Source: JACNLN01 sp964626495
GTDB lineage: Bacteria > Fidelibacterota > Marinisomatia > Marinisomatales > CAZVFT01
Assembly (NCBI GenBank): GCA_964626495.1
Contig: CAZVFT010000028.1
Location: forward strand, 1-26,337
Length of the DNA: 26,337 bases
Direction of reading: 5' to 3'
The translations under genes and the position numbers were made by a program. Below, piece by piece: positions 6,926-14,961 of this stretch. The notes under the pieces are model-generated. The model did no database searches and was not told the origin of the DNA. It was given only the letters and a program-made list of their open reading frames with translations. Within the stretch, counting starts at the first letter, position 1. Each line of letters begins with the position of its first letter.

Positions 6926-9448
6926 ATGACTAACGTAAGTCTGACAATAAACAACCAACCGGTGGAAGTTCCAAGCAGAACAACAATACTTGAAGCAGCC
7001 CAGAGCGCAGAAATCTATATTCCGACGCTCTGTTCCCATCCTGATCTACCTATAGCAAAAGACCTTAAACCGGCTGAAATTATCTATCAGGGAAAACAAA
7101 AACTGAAAAATATCCTTCCTAAAGCAACTACGGAAGAGTGCGGTCTTTGCGTCGTGGAGATTAAAGGAATGCCCAATCTTATGGAATCCTGCAGCACTCT
7201 TGCAGAAAATAATATGGTCATCACAACTGAAAATGACAGGATTAAAACCGCAAGGCAGGAAAAGCTGATTCCAATACTTTCACGCCATCCTCACACCTGC
7301 TTGACCTGTGCCCAGCAGGAAGGATGCAGTCTGACACAATGTTCCTCCAATGTACCGGAAAATGAACGCTGCTGTCCTCAATTCGGACATTGTGAACTGC
7401 AGAATGTTGCCAATTACATTGGGATTTCTGATTCAACTCCAAAATGGTTGCCCACAGATTTACCGATTTTCAAAGATGATCCGCTCTTTGAAAGGGACTA
7501 TAATCTCTGTATCGGCTGTACAAGATGTATCAGAGCCTGCCGCGATTTGGAAGGCGTTGAAGCTTTAAACTTTGTGTATGACGAAAATGACAGGATACAG
7601 ATTGGAACCATAAAACCTTCTCTGGAAGAATCCGGCTGCAAGTTCTGTACGGTCTGTGTGGAGGTCTGTCCGACAGGTGCGCTGATGGATAAAAACGTAC
7701 GTCCCGGAAAAAAAGAAGAGGATATCGTTCCCTGCAGAGAATCCTGCCCCATACATATTGACATCCCTGAATATTTGAGATTGATTGCAGAAGGAAAAAG
7801 GAACGAAGCAAATGTCGTCATTCGGGAAAAGGTGCCGTTCCCGGGAACACTGGGAAGAGTTTGTGCTCACCCTTGTGAGGATGTCTGTCGAAGAGGAGAT
7901 GTGAACGAATCAATATCCGTTTGCGCTTTAAAAAGGTATGCTGCTGATAGTATTGAAGAACTTCCGAAGGGATATTTGCAAGTTAAAACTGACACAGGTA
8001 AAAGGGTTGCCGTTGTTGGAGCGGGACCTGCAGGACTAACTGCTGCATTTTATCTGCGGAAACGAGGGCATTTCATTACGATTTTTGAGGTAAGAAAAAA
8101 AGCCGGAGGAATGATGCGTTATGGTATTCCCGCCTATCGCCTTCCGCTGGAAGTTCTGGACAAAGAAATTGAAGATATCCTTTCCCTTGGTATCGATTTC
8201 AAACCCGGTCATTGCGTTGGCAGAGATGTTTCATTAGATCAGCTGATGAGTGATGGTTATGATGCTGTTTTTCTAGCTGCAGGTGCACAGTTGAGTCATC
8301 ACATTGAAGTTGAAGGGTCTGACTCACCAGATGTTTTATGGGGCATTGATTTCCTTTCAAAAATAGCGGAAAGTGAAGAAATTACACTAAAAGACAGGGT
8401 GATTATAATCGGCGGCGGAGATGTTGCTGTTGATGCAGCAATGAGTGCCAGAAGATGCGGAGCAAAAGAAATCACAATGGTCTGTCTTGAAAAACGTGAT
8501 GAGATGCCAACTCATCTTTGTGAAATTGAGAGCGCTCTTTCCGAAGGAATCAAATTGATGACATCCTGGGGGCCGTATAAAATCCTGAGCGAAAACGGCA
8601 GAATGAATGGTATAGAACTGATTCAATGCACCAGCGTGTTCGATGATCAGCGAAAATTTTCTCCCACCTATGGCGATAAGCATAAAACCATAGAAGGTGA
8701 TCAGATCATCTTTGCCACAGGTCAGACTACCGATTTATCCTTCATAGAAAACGGCAGTTCTGTTTCGGTCAACAATGGTTTTATTGTCGTGGATGAAGAT
8801 ACCCTTGAAACCGGACAAAACAGAATTTATGCGGGTGGAGATGTAACGGCAATATCCGGCGCTGTCATTGATGCGGTTGCTACCGGTAGAAAAGCTGCAA
8901 CATCCATTGATAAGTCCTTGGGAGGAACAGGAGATATTGATGAAATTCTGTTTCAAAGAAATGCACTGAATCAGTATCTTGGCAGAGATAAGGGTTTTGC
9001 TCTATGGCAGCGGGAAGGTGTCCCTGAACTTGAACCGGAAATGAGACTGCATGATTTTTCAGAAATTTCTCTTGGATACGATAATGTGCAAGCTGTCAAA
9101 GAAGCAAAGCGATGTCTGCAATGTGACCTGCGGTTAGCTGTCAAGTCCAATCCATCTCCTCCTGTAAAATGGCTGACATTCAATGAGGAAACGGTTAATC
9201 AGGTTCCTACGTCTGAGGGTGTGTTTCAGCTATTTGATGACGACAACAATATTTTGGTTATTTGCGGGACAGCAAATATCAGGGAGCTTTTATTGGAAGA
9301 ATTGAATAAGAACGAAAATGCCACCCGCTTTGAGTATGAGGAAAACAAAATGTACTCTCAACGGGAAAGTGAATTGATACAACAATATCTGCAACAATAT
9401 GGTGAAATGCCGGGAGGAGGAGATTCTGATCTTGATGATCTTTTTTGA
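6926..9448 (+). CDS. iron-sulfur flavoprotein NAD(P)H/ferredoxin oxidoreductase (BzdV/GltD-like)
   Basis: This 840-residue soluble electron-transfer protein has several modules. Residues 1-100 form a NuoG-like [2Fe-2S] domain (Cys36, 72, 75, 89) with an insertion between the first two ligands. Residues 121-140 are a His-Cys cluster motif (HPHTCLTCAQQEGC). A two-[4Fe-4S] ferredoxin domain covers Cys195-205 and Cys238-248. From about 265 comes a GltD-like part with its own cysteines (270, 274, 313, 317, 321), FAD site VAVVGAGPAG (361-370), NAD(P) site IIIGGGDVAVD (494-503) and IYAGGDV. The last 75 residues form an extra domain resembling a degenerate GIY-YIG module. BzdV in the Azoarcus cluster is the closest analogue I know; electron transfer between NADPH and ferredoxin, or bifurcation, is plausible. 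No strong ribosome site precedes the ATG. Confidence 0.85.
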   Translation: MTNVSLTINNQPVEVPSRTTILEAAQSAEIYIPTLCSHPDLPIAKDLKPAEIIYQGKQKLKNILPKATTEECGLCVVEIKGMPNLMESCSTLAENNMVITTENDRIKTARQEKLIPILSRHPHTCLTCAQQEGCSLTQCSSNVPENERCCPQFGHCELQNVANYIGISDSTPKWLPTDLPIFKDDPLFERDYNLCIGCTRCIRACRDLEGVEALNFVYDENDRIQIGTIKPSLEESGCKFCTVCVEVCPTGALMDKNVRPGKKEEDIVPCRESCPIHIDIPEYLRLIAEGKRNEANVVIREKVPFPGTLGRVCAHPCEDVCRRGDVNESISVCALKRYAADSIEELPKGYLQVKTDTGKRVAVVGAGPAGLTAAFYLRKRGHFITIFEVRKKAGGMMRYGIPAYRLPLEVLDKEIEDILSLGIDFKPGHCVGRDVSLDQLMSDGYDAVFLAAGAQLSHHIEVEGSDSPDVLWGIDFLSKIAESEEITLKDRVIIIGGGDVAVDAAMSARRCGAKEITMVCLEKRDEMPTHLCEIESALSEGIKLMTSWGPYKILSENGRMNGIELIQCTSVFDDQRKFSPTYGDKHKTIEGDQIIFATGQTTDLSFIENGSSVSVNNGFIVVDEDTLETGQNRIYAGGDVTAISGAVIDAVATGRKAATSIDKSLGGTGDIDEILFQRNALNQYLGRDKGFALWQREGVPELEPEMRLHDFSEISLGYDNVQAVKEAKRCLQCDLRLAVKSNPSPPVKWLTFNEETVNQVPTSEGVFQLFDDDNNILVICGTANIRELLLEELNKNENATRFEYEENKMYSQRESELIQQYLQQYGEMPGGGDSDLDDLF

Positions 9449-9670
9449 GTTATGAATTGCCATAGAGCCACAGAGATGAGAAAAAAGGATTTATTTTGAT
9501 CGAAATCCTTTACAAAACTTGGTGTTTAGAAAAACCGTTGAAACGGTTCTGTATTATCTGTTTGCTTAACCCACGACCTAAGTCGTGGGTTACAGAATCC
9601 GTAGTATATCTTAACCATTTTAATGGTTTTCAAAATAATGTGATCCAAAATAAATTAAACGGTTATTTAA
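9449..9670. repeat. gap packed with four short hairpins
   Basis: Four palindromes lie in series. aaaggattt (9484-9492) pairs with aaatccttt (9503-9511). aaccgtt (9533-9539) pairs with aacggtt (9542-9548). taacccacgac (9567-9577) pairs with gtcgtgggtta (9582-9592), a perfect 11-bp stem. aaccatt (9613-9619) pairs with aatggtt (9622-9628). None has a proper T-run, so they look like dispersed palindromic repeats. No gene is seen. Confidence 0.6.
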
Positions 9671-9871
9671 ATGATAGAAATAGACGAAGAATACTGTAAG
9701 GGTTGTTCAATCTGCATTGATTTTTGTCCTCTGGAGGTTCTTGAGATTTCTGATAAGATCAATCGAAAGGGATACTATCCACCCGTGCCGACTTACGAAG
9801 AAAAATGTATTGGCTGCCGGTTCTGTGAACTTCTATGTCCGGAATTTTCAATTATGATAGTCAACGAATAA
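9671..9871 (+). CDS. korD: 2-oxoacid:ferredoxin oxidoreductase delta subunit (2[4Fe-4S])
   Basis: This 66-residue ferredoxin-like subunit has two canonical motifs: CKGCSICIDFCP (Cys9, 12, 15, 19) and CIGCRFCELLCP (Cys46, 49, 52, 56). It is typical of the KorD/VorD/PorD subunit that passes electrons from the TPP-containing core to free ferredoxin. It is three bases ahead of korA, so the two are surely co-translated. The upstream region has no clear Shine-Dalgarno sequence and consists of hairpins. A free bacterial ferredoxin is the alternative, but the coupling to korA argues for the subunit role. Confidence 0.85.
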   Translation: MIEIDEEYCKGCSICIDFCPLEVLEISDKINRKGYYPPVPTYEEKCIGCRFCELLCPEFSIMIVNE

Positions 9872-9874
9872 TCA

Positions 9875-11020
9875 ATGCATCCGTTTTACGAAAAATATGC
9901 AAACAAAAGCGTTTTTATGCTGGGTGATGAAGCAGCAGCGCACGGAGCCGTCTGGGGTGGTTGCAATTTCTTTGGCGGCTATCCTATCACTCCCGCTTCA
10001 GAAGTTGCGGAAGAGCTTTCCCGGATATTACCACAGGTTGGCGGTTTCTGCGTTCAGTATGAAGATGAAATTGCTTCCCTTTCGGCAGTGATTGGAGCCG
10101 TCTGGGCTGGTGCAAGAGGATTAACAGCCACATCGGGACCGGGTTTCTCTCTTATGCAGGAAAATATTGGATACGCCATTATGACCGAAACTCCCTGCGT
10201 AATTATTGATGTGCAACGGTCTGGACCTTCCACCGGACAGGCGACCAAGCCGGCTCAGGGTGATATTATGCAGGCAAGATGGGGTACACACGGAGATCAC
10301 GAAATAATAGCACTGGCTCCAAGTTCTGTTCAGGAATGCTTTGACCTCACTATCGAATGCTTCAACCTTGCGGAACGGTACCGCCATCCGGTTATTCTAC
10401 TTATGGATGGTGAAATCGGTCATTTGCGGGAGAAACTTACTTTTCCTGCCGATCCGTCAGAGATAATTCTTGAGGAGCGAAGATACGCAACTGATCGTGA
10501 ATCTCCATTTGGTGGAGAGGATGTCCCTCCGATGATCAAGTTTGGGACAGGTAATTTTGTTCACGTTACTGGCTCTACTCACAAAAAGGATGGAATGAGG
10601 GATGTCACGACACAATCGGTTCACAATGAACTGATTCGGCGAATATATTCAAAAATTGATTCCAAAAGAGAGGAAATCATTAAAGTTGAATGTAAGTTTA
10701 TGGAAGATGCTGAAGTGGTTGTGATTTCCTATGGTGCTTCGGCAAGACCAAGTTACGGAGCAGTACTACAAGCGCGTGAGAATGGACTAAAGGTTGGTTT
10801 CATTCGTTTTATTTCCATCTGGCCCTTTCCAAGGCACGCTGTCAATAATCTTAACAACAATGTGAGAAAGATAATTGTACCCGAGATGAATCTTGGACAG
10901 CTTTCAAGAGAAATAGAACGATTTGTTTCCTGCGAAGTGGAGTCCATTTCTAAAATAGGCGGAATCTCACATACCATTGATGAGATTCTTGATTCAATTG
11001 AGAAATCTTTTAATAACTAA
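9875..11020 (+). CDS. korA: 2-oxoacid:ferredoxin oxidoreductase alpha subunit, set 1
   Basis: This 381-residue KorA-type alpha subunit binds the pyrimidine part of thiamine diphosphate and CoA. It shows GYPITPASEV (35-44), YEDEIASLSAVIGA, the TSGPGFSLMQENIGYA signature (86-101), and RSGPSTGQATKPAQGDIMQAR followed by GTHGDHEIIALAP. With beta and gamma it should oxidise a 2-oxoacid, most likely 2-oxoglutarate, to the acyl-CoA plus CO2 and reduce ferredoxin. That role is established for reductant supply to benzoyl-CoA reductase in Thauera/Azoarcus. The start is set by the near-abutting korD stop. Exact substrate is not readable from sequence. Confidence 0.9.
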   Translation: MHPFYEKYANKSVFMLGDEAAAHGAVWGGCNFFGGYPITPASEVAEELSRILPQVGGFCVQYEDEIASLSAVIGAVWAGARGLTATSGPGFSLMQENIGYAIMTETPCVIIDVQRSGPSTGQATKPAQGDIMQARWGTHGDHEIIALAPSSVQECFDLTIECFNLAERYRHPVILLMDGEIGHLREKLTFPADPSEIILEERRYATDRESPFGGEDVPPMIKFGTGNFVHVTGSTHKKDGMRDVTTQSVHNELIRRIYSKIDSKREEIIKVECKFMEDAEVVVISYGASARPSYGAVLQARENGLKVGFIRFISIWPFPRHAVNNLNNNVRKIIVPEMNLGQLSREIERFVSCEVESISKIGGISHTIDEILDSIEKSFNN

Positions 11021-11371
11021 ATACCACAGAGACACAGAGAAAAAATAGATATGAAGAAAGTGAAATCTGGATTGAGCAAAGTGTTACACTGAGCTTGTCG
11101 AAGTGTCAAAATGACAAAACACAAAAAAACAAATATCAAATAAAGTACAAATTCAAAATATCAATACTCAAAATGAAAATATTAAACGATAACGATTTTA
11201 TGTCCTTTTATGAAAAAACCAATTTTTTGAAAAATTGTGATTTTAGTAATTGGAAATTATTTGGAATTTGTTATTTACCATTTGTTATTTTTATTTCCAG
11301 TTTTTCTGGGTTAGGTATTAATTACTCATTGGTTATCCCTGTAAATCTGTGGCAAAAAAAGAGGTCAATAA
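11021..11371. repeat. gap made of nested dispersed repeats
   Basis: There is no convincing gene; the frames here are low-complexity. Contents in order: a left arm ccacagagacacagag (11024-11039); the palindromic repeat cactgagcttgtcgaagtg (11087-11105); an AT-rich caaat/tcaaaat stretch (11129-11160) facing its rough complement around 11248-11300; and a right arm ccctgtaaatctgtggc (11338-11354) that ends just before the korB ribosome site. The layout suggests several elements inserted into each other. Confidence 0.5.
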
Positions 11372-12280
11372 TTGGCATTAGTTGAAGAAAACTCATTTCC
11401 TTCCACGGAAGATTTTTTCAAGGATCGAACGCATCGGTTGCTTCATTATTTACGTCGGGAAGTTCTTCCTACGGCTTTCTGCTCTGGCTGCGGTTGTGGA
11501 ACAGTTTTAGGTGCATTTGCCCAGGCGATGGATGAATTGGGTCTATCACCCAAAGAGGTTGCGCTGGTTACCGGTATCGGTTGCAGTTCCTGGATACCAA
11601 GTCCGTATTTCAAGGCGGATACGCTTCATACCACGCACGGACGACCGCTTGCATTTGCAACTGGAGTTAAGATTATACTTCCTGATATGAAAGTGATTAT
11701 CATTGCAGGTGATGGGGATATTGCCGGAATCGGAGGGAATCATCTCATCCACAATGCCCGGCGGAATATTGATATCAGCGTGTTTATGGTGAATAACTGG
11801 AATTATGGAATGACGGGAGGACAGGTTTCTCCCACTACGCCTATTGGAGCGCGGACCACCACCACACCTTACAAGAACGTGGAGCCACCTCTAAAAACTG
11901 CTGAACTTGTCGCTGCTGCTGGAGCAAATTATGTTTCCCGATGGACGACCTATCACGTTTTCCCGCTGATGGAGGCGATGCAGTATGCAATTATGAAAAA
12001 GGGATTCTCATTCATTGAAATTATTTCCCAATGTCCGGTTAGTTATGGGAAGTTAGTCGGTATGCGAACAGGTGCGGATTTTCTGAATCACTTTAGGGAT
12101 AATTCAGTAAAAATCGAAAAAGCTCAGGGACTCTCCGAAGAAGAACTTAAAGATAAAATTGTGATAGGAAAACTTGTGGAGCGGGATGAAGAGGAATTTG
12201 TGGACAGACTTTATAAAATTAATGAAATCCAGGCAGAGAAATTAGGCTTGAAGAAACCTGTACAGAATGAAATTAAGTAG
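11372..12280 (+). CDS. korB: 2-oxoacid:ferredoxin oxidoreductase beta subunit, set 1 (TTG start)
   Basis: This 302-residue KorB beta subunit carries the thiamine diphosphate motif GDGDIAGIGGNHLIH (113-127) with NNWNYGMTGGQ, and likely [4Fe-4S] ligands Cys37, Cys40, Cys71 and Cys221. The start is TTG at 11372, chosen because agagg (11360-11364) sits seven bases ahead and no ATG fits. A divergent stretch reads GIGCSSWIPSPYF, where the second beta subunit in this window has the common GIGCSSRLPGYI. The Arg-to-Trp change and two-residue insertion lie close to the substrate pocket in this family and may alter specificity. It is followed 16 bp later by the gamma subunit. Confidence 0.88.
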   Translation: MALVEENSFPSTEDFFKDRTHRLLHYLRREVLPTAFCSGCGCGTVLGAFAQAMDELGLSPKEVALVTGIGCSSWIPSPYFKADTLHTTHGRPLAFATGVKIILPDMKVIIIAGDGDIAGIGGNHLIHNARRNIDISVFMVNNWNYGMTGGQVSPTTPIGARTTTTPYKNVEPPLKTAELVAAAGANYVSRWTTYHVFPLMEAMQYAIMKKGFSFIEIISQCPVSYGKLVGMRTGADFLNHFRDNSVKIEKAQGLSEEELKDKIVIGKLVERDEEEFVDRLYKINEIQAEKLGLKKPVQNEIK

Positions 12281-12296
12281 AGGAGCAATTTAAGTA

Positions 12297-12866
12297 ATGA
12301 ATATCCGTTTTTGCGGTTTTGGTGGTCAGGGAATTGTTCTTTCGGGATATATTATGGGAAATGCTGCTCTGGAGGAAAACCTGAATTCCCTTCAAACTCA
12401 GTCTTACGGGAGTGAATCCCGTGGCGGAGCTTCCAAAAGTGATGTGATAATATCCGAAGAGGAAATTCACGAAATTGAGATTGATCAGTTGGATGTTCTG
12501 GTAGCTTTTTCACAGCCTGCATACGAAATGTACATTGATAAACTTCGAAAAGAAGGAATTCTAATTATCGAAGATGACCTGGTCAAACCAGATAAGGATT
12601 CTCCCTTTGAGCCGTACAGGATAAAAGCGACGGACATCGCCTTCAAAAAGTTTGGACGAAAAATAATGGCTAACACAGTAATGCTTGGATTTATCACACC
12701 GATTGTAAAAGAAATTTCGAAAATATCTATGGAAAAAACGGTGAAAGAGAATGCGCCAAGTGGGACAGAAGAAAAAAATCTTGCAGCTTTTTCAGAAGGA
12801 TATAAATTGGGAGTAAAAGCAGTGAAGGAAACAAAGCATAAGAAACACAAAGAAGTTAGAAAATGA
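12297..12866 (+). CDS. korC: 2-oxoacid:ferredoxin oxidoreductase gamma subunit, set 1
   Basis: This 189-residue gamma subunit has the opening RFCGFGGQGIVLSG and the conserved QTQSYGSESRGGASKSDVIIS. It is needed for the complete alpha-beta-gamma core. The ribosome site agaggag is well placed. The last dozen residues (ETKHKKHKEVRK) are lysine/histidine-rich. They are encoded by DNA of the intergenic cacaaag repeat type (12830-12860), so the natural C terminus may have been replaced by repeat sequence. Confidence 0.88.
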   Translation: MNIRFCGFGGQGIVLSGYIMGNAALEENLNSLQTQSYGSESRGGASKSDVIISEEEIHEIEIDQLDVLVAFSQPAYEMYIDKLRKEGILIIEDDLVKPDKDSPFEPYRIKATDIAFKKFGRKIMANTVMLGFITPIVKEISKISMEKTVKENAPSGTEEKNLAAFSEGYKLGVKAVKETKHKKHKEVRK

Positions 12867-13061
12867 CAACATTGACACTGAATAGATATTTTGGTATAAG
12901 GAAATATGGTATAAGTCTACCTTCCGGAGATTTATTGCAGACAAGAAAACCTACCAACAAATCTATCCTTATACCCTATGCCTTATTCCAGCAAATAGAT
13001 AATAAAATGTGATTTTAGGTGAAGAATATTACTACACAATTATTGGTTAAAGAGTAGCAAA
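12867..13061. repeat. intergenic ggtataag inverted repeat
   Basis: The left arm starts ttggtataaggaaatatgg (12891-12915). The right arm is cttataccctatgccttat and following bases (12968-12991). They are complementary with a few mismatches, separated by about 50 bases. Related single copies occur at 6681-6720 and 15791-15813. No gene is present. Confidence 0.55.
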
Positions 13062-13598
13062 ATGCGAACTGAAATACAGATAGCAGGATTTGGTGGACAA
13101 GGAATCGTCCTTTCCGGAGTTATTCTTGGTGAGGCTGCCATTCTGGATGGTAAAAATGCCGTTCAGTCTCAATCTTACGGTCCGGAATCACGCGGTGGCG
13201 CTGCCCGATCGGATATTGTGATATCCAAAGAGGAAATAGACTATCCCAAAGTTCTGAATACAAATATCCTGGTGGCTTTGTCTCAACCTGCTTTTGACAA
13301 GTATATTTCTGAAGTTTCCTCACAGACAGTCGTGGTTATTGATAAGGATTTGGTTGATTCAAATGATAAATCCCATTTTCGCGTACCGTTCACTAAAATT
13401 GCCGATAATCTTGGAAGAAAAGTTGTGGCAAACAGTGTGATGATGGGTTATATCGCTGCTTCAACTGAAGTGCTGAAACGCTCTTCACTGGAAAAAGCAA
13501 TAAAGAAAAATATCCCAGCGGGAACCGAAACAATTAATATGAAAGCATTTGAAGAAGGATGGTCTCTGGGTAAACCCGATAAGAGTAAGAAAAAGTGA
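13062..13598 (+). CDS. korC: 2-oxoacid:ferredoxin oxidoreductase gamma subunit, set 2
   Basis: This 178-residue paralogue of the preceding gamma subunit has IAGFGGQGIVLSG near the start, then QSQSYGPESRGGAARSDIVIS. By eye it shares roughly half its residues with set 1. It leads a second cluster in the order gamma-alpha-beta, while set 1 runs delta-alpha-beta-gamma. It is six bases ahead of the second alpha gene. It has no delta subunit of its own, so it may share the one at 9671 or use another ferredoxin. Confidence 0.88.
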   Translation: MRTEIQIAGFGGQGIVLSGVILGEAAILDGKNAVQSQSYGPESRGGAARSDIVISKEEIDYPKVLNTNILVALSQPAFDKYISEVSSQTVVVIDKDLVDSNDKSHFRVPFTKIADNLGRKVVANSVMMGYIAASTEVLKRSSLEKAIKKNIPAGTETINMKAFEEGWSLGKPDKSKKK

Positions 13599-13604
13599 GT
13601 TTAA

Positions 13605-14810
13605 ATGAATAAAACCAGCTACGATAAAATCCGAAAAGTGTTAGACGAAAAGCATTATTTTCTTCAGGGTGATATTGCCTGTGCTTATGGCGCTATTCTT
13701 GCCGGATGTAAATTTTGCGCCGGATACCCGATTACTCCAGCTACGGAAACGCAGGAAGCAATAGCATATCTGATGCCGAAAATCAGCGGGACTTTTGTCC
13801 AGATGGAAGACGAAATCGCCAGTATTTCTGCCGTGATAGGCGCTTCCTGGTCCGGAGCAAGAGCGATGACCGCTACTTCCGGTCCGGGATATTCGCTGAT
13901 GCAGGAAAATATCGGTTATGCCTGTATGACAGAATCTCCCTGCGTAATCATCAATGTCCAGCGATCAGGACCATCCACCGGTCAGCCGACAGAACCTTCA
14001 CAGGGAGACCTGATGCAAACCCGTTATGGATCTCACGGCGATTATGAGATTATCGCTCTGGCTCCCAACAGCGTTCAGGAATGCGTTGATCTCACAATCC
14101 GTGCTTTTAATCTTGCTGATGAGTTCAGGAATCCAGTCGTCGTATTAACCGACGGAGAAGTCGGACATATGCGGGAGAAAGTAAAAATTCCTGAATATGA
14201 TGAAATCCAATCCACAAAAAGGAAAGAACCTGAAGTCAACCCGGATGAATATGTGCCTTTTCGCGCTTTAGACGATTCCCTGATACCGCCTATGGCAACA
14301 TTTGGCTCTGGATTTCGAACTTATGTCACAGGTCTGACCCACGAAGAGTCTGGACTTCCCTGCACGGATGATGCAGACAAACATACTCAACTTGTTAACC
14401 GATTGGTTGATAAAATTACCCGTCAAAGAGAAAACCTGACAATGGTAGAAGAATTATATCTTGATGATGCAGAAGTTGTCATTGCTTCTTACGGCATTAC
14501 TTCCAGAGTCGCTCTGAATGCTGTGAGATCACTAAGAGAACAGGGAGTTAAAGTAGGATATTTCCGCTGGATTGGTATCTGGCCTTTTCCTGAAGAAAAG
14601 GTTAGAATGTTGGGAGAAAAAGTCGGTAAGATCATTATTCCGGAAATGAACCTTGGACAAATAATTCACAAAGTAAAAGAATATGTACCCGATATCTGTG
14701 AGGTGGTGGGAATACCAAGTATTGGCGGGAGGATTCATCATCCTGATGAAATCATCCGGGAAGTGTTAGAAAATCAGCCACGAAGACACAAAGACACGAA
14801 GATGTATTGA
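13605..14810 (+). CDS. korA: 2-oxoacid:ferredoxin oxidoreductase alpha subunit, set 2
   Basis: This 401-residue alpha subunit parallels set 1: GYPITPATETQEA, MEDEIASISAVIGAS, TSGPGYSLMQENIGYA, RSGPSTGQPTEPSQGDLMQ and EMNLGQI near the C terminus. It differs by an insertion of about 20 residues around 195-225 (STKRKEPEVNPDEYVPFRAL) and an N-terminal extension of about seven. The final residues PRRHKDTKMY are encoded by the left arm of the cacaaag repeat (14775-14801), which runs over the stop codon, so the C terminus appears to have been altered by repeat insertion. The stop is followed by about 150 bp of repeat before the beta gene. Confidence 0.9.
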   Translation: MNKTSYDKIRKVLDEKHYFLQGDIACAYGAILAGCKFCAGYPITPATETQEAIAYLMPKISGTFVQMEDEIASISAVIGASWSGARAMTATSGPGYSLMQENIGYACMTESPCVIINVQRSGPSTGQPTEPSQGDLMQTRYGSHGDYEIIALAPNSVQECVDLTIRAFNLADEFRNPVVVLTDGEVGHMREKVKIPEYDEIQSTKRKEPEVNPDEYVPFRALDDSLIPPMATFGSGFRTYVTGLTHEESGLPCTDDADKHTQLVNRLVDKITRQRENLTMVEELYLDDAEVVIASYGITSRVALNAVRSLREQGVKVGYFRWIGIWPFPEEKVRMLGEKVGKIIIPEMNLGQIIHKVKEYVPDICEVVGIPSIGGRIHHPDEIIREVLENQPRRHKDTKMY

Positions 14811-14926
14811 TATTGAATGCTTTAAATAATATTGTAATAAATGTATTTTATATTAGAAATCCAATCAATCAATTTTCTCATAAATTGTCTTCTTTTGTCC
14901 TTTGTGTTTTAGTGCCTTTGTGGCTG
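14775..14926. repeat. inverted-repeat unit between korA and korB of set 2
   Basis: The left arm begins cagccacgaagacacaaag (14775-14801) and the right arm begins cctttgtgttttagtgcc (14899-14926). The outer ends cagccac and gtggctg are exact complements. The left arm lies partly inside the korA coding sequence. The spacer is AT-rich with no gene. Confidence 0.7.
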
Positions 14927-14961
14927 TTGTATTACTCAAGCTATAACGCTAATTGAGAAAT

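Noticed and set aside
9484..9628. Series of hairpins as a CRISPR array or true terminators
   Set aside because: The palindromes differ from each other, have no regular spacers, and lack T-runs; they fit dispersed palindromic repeats better.
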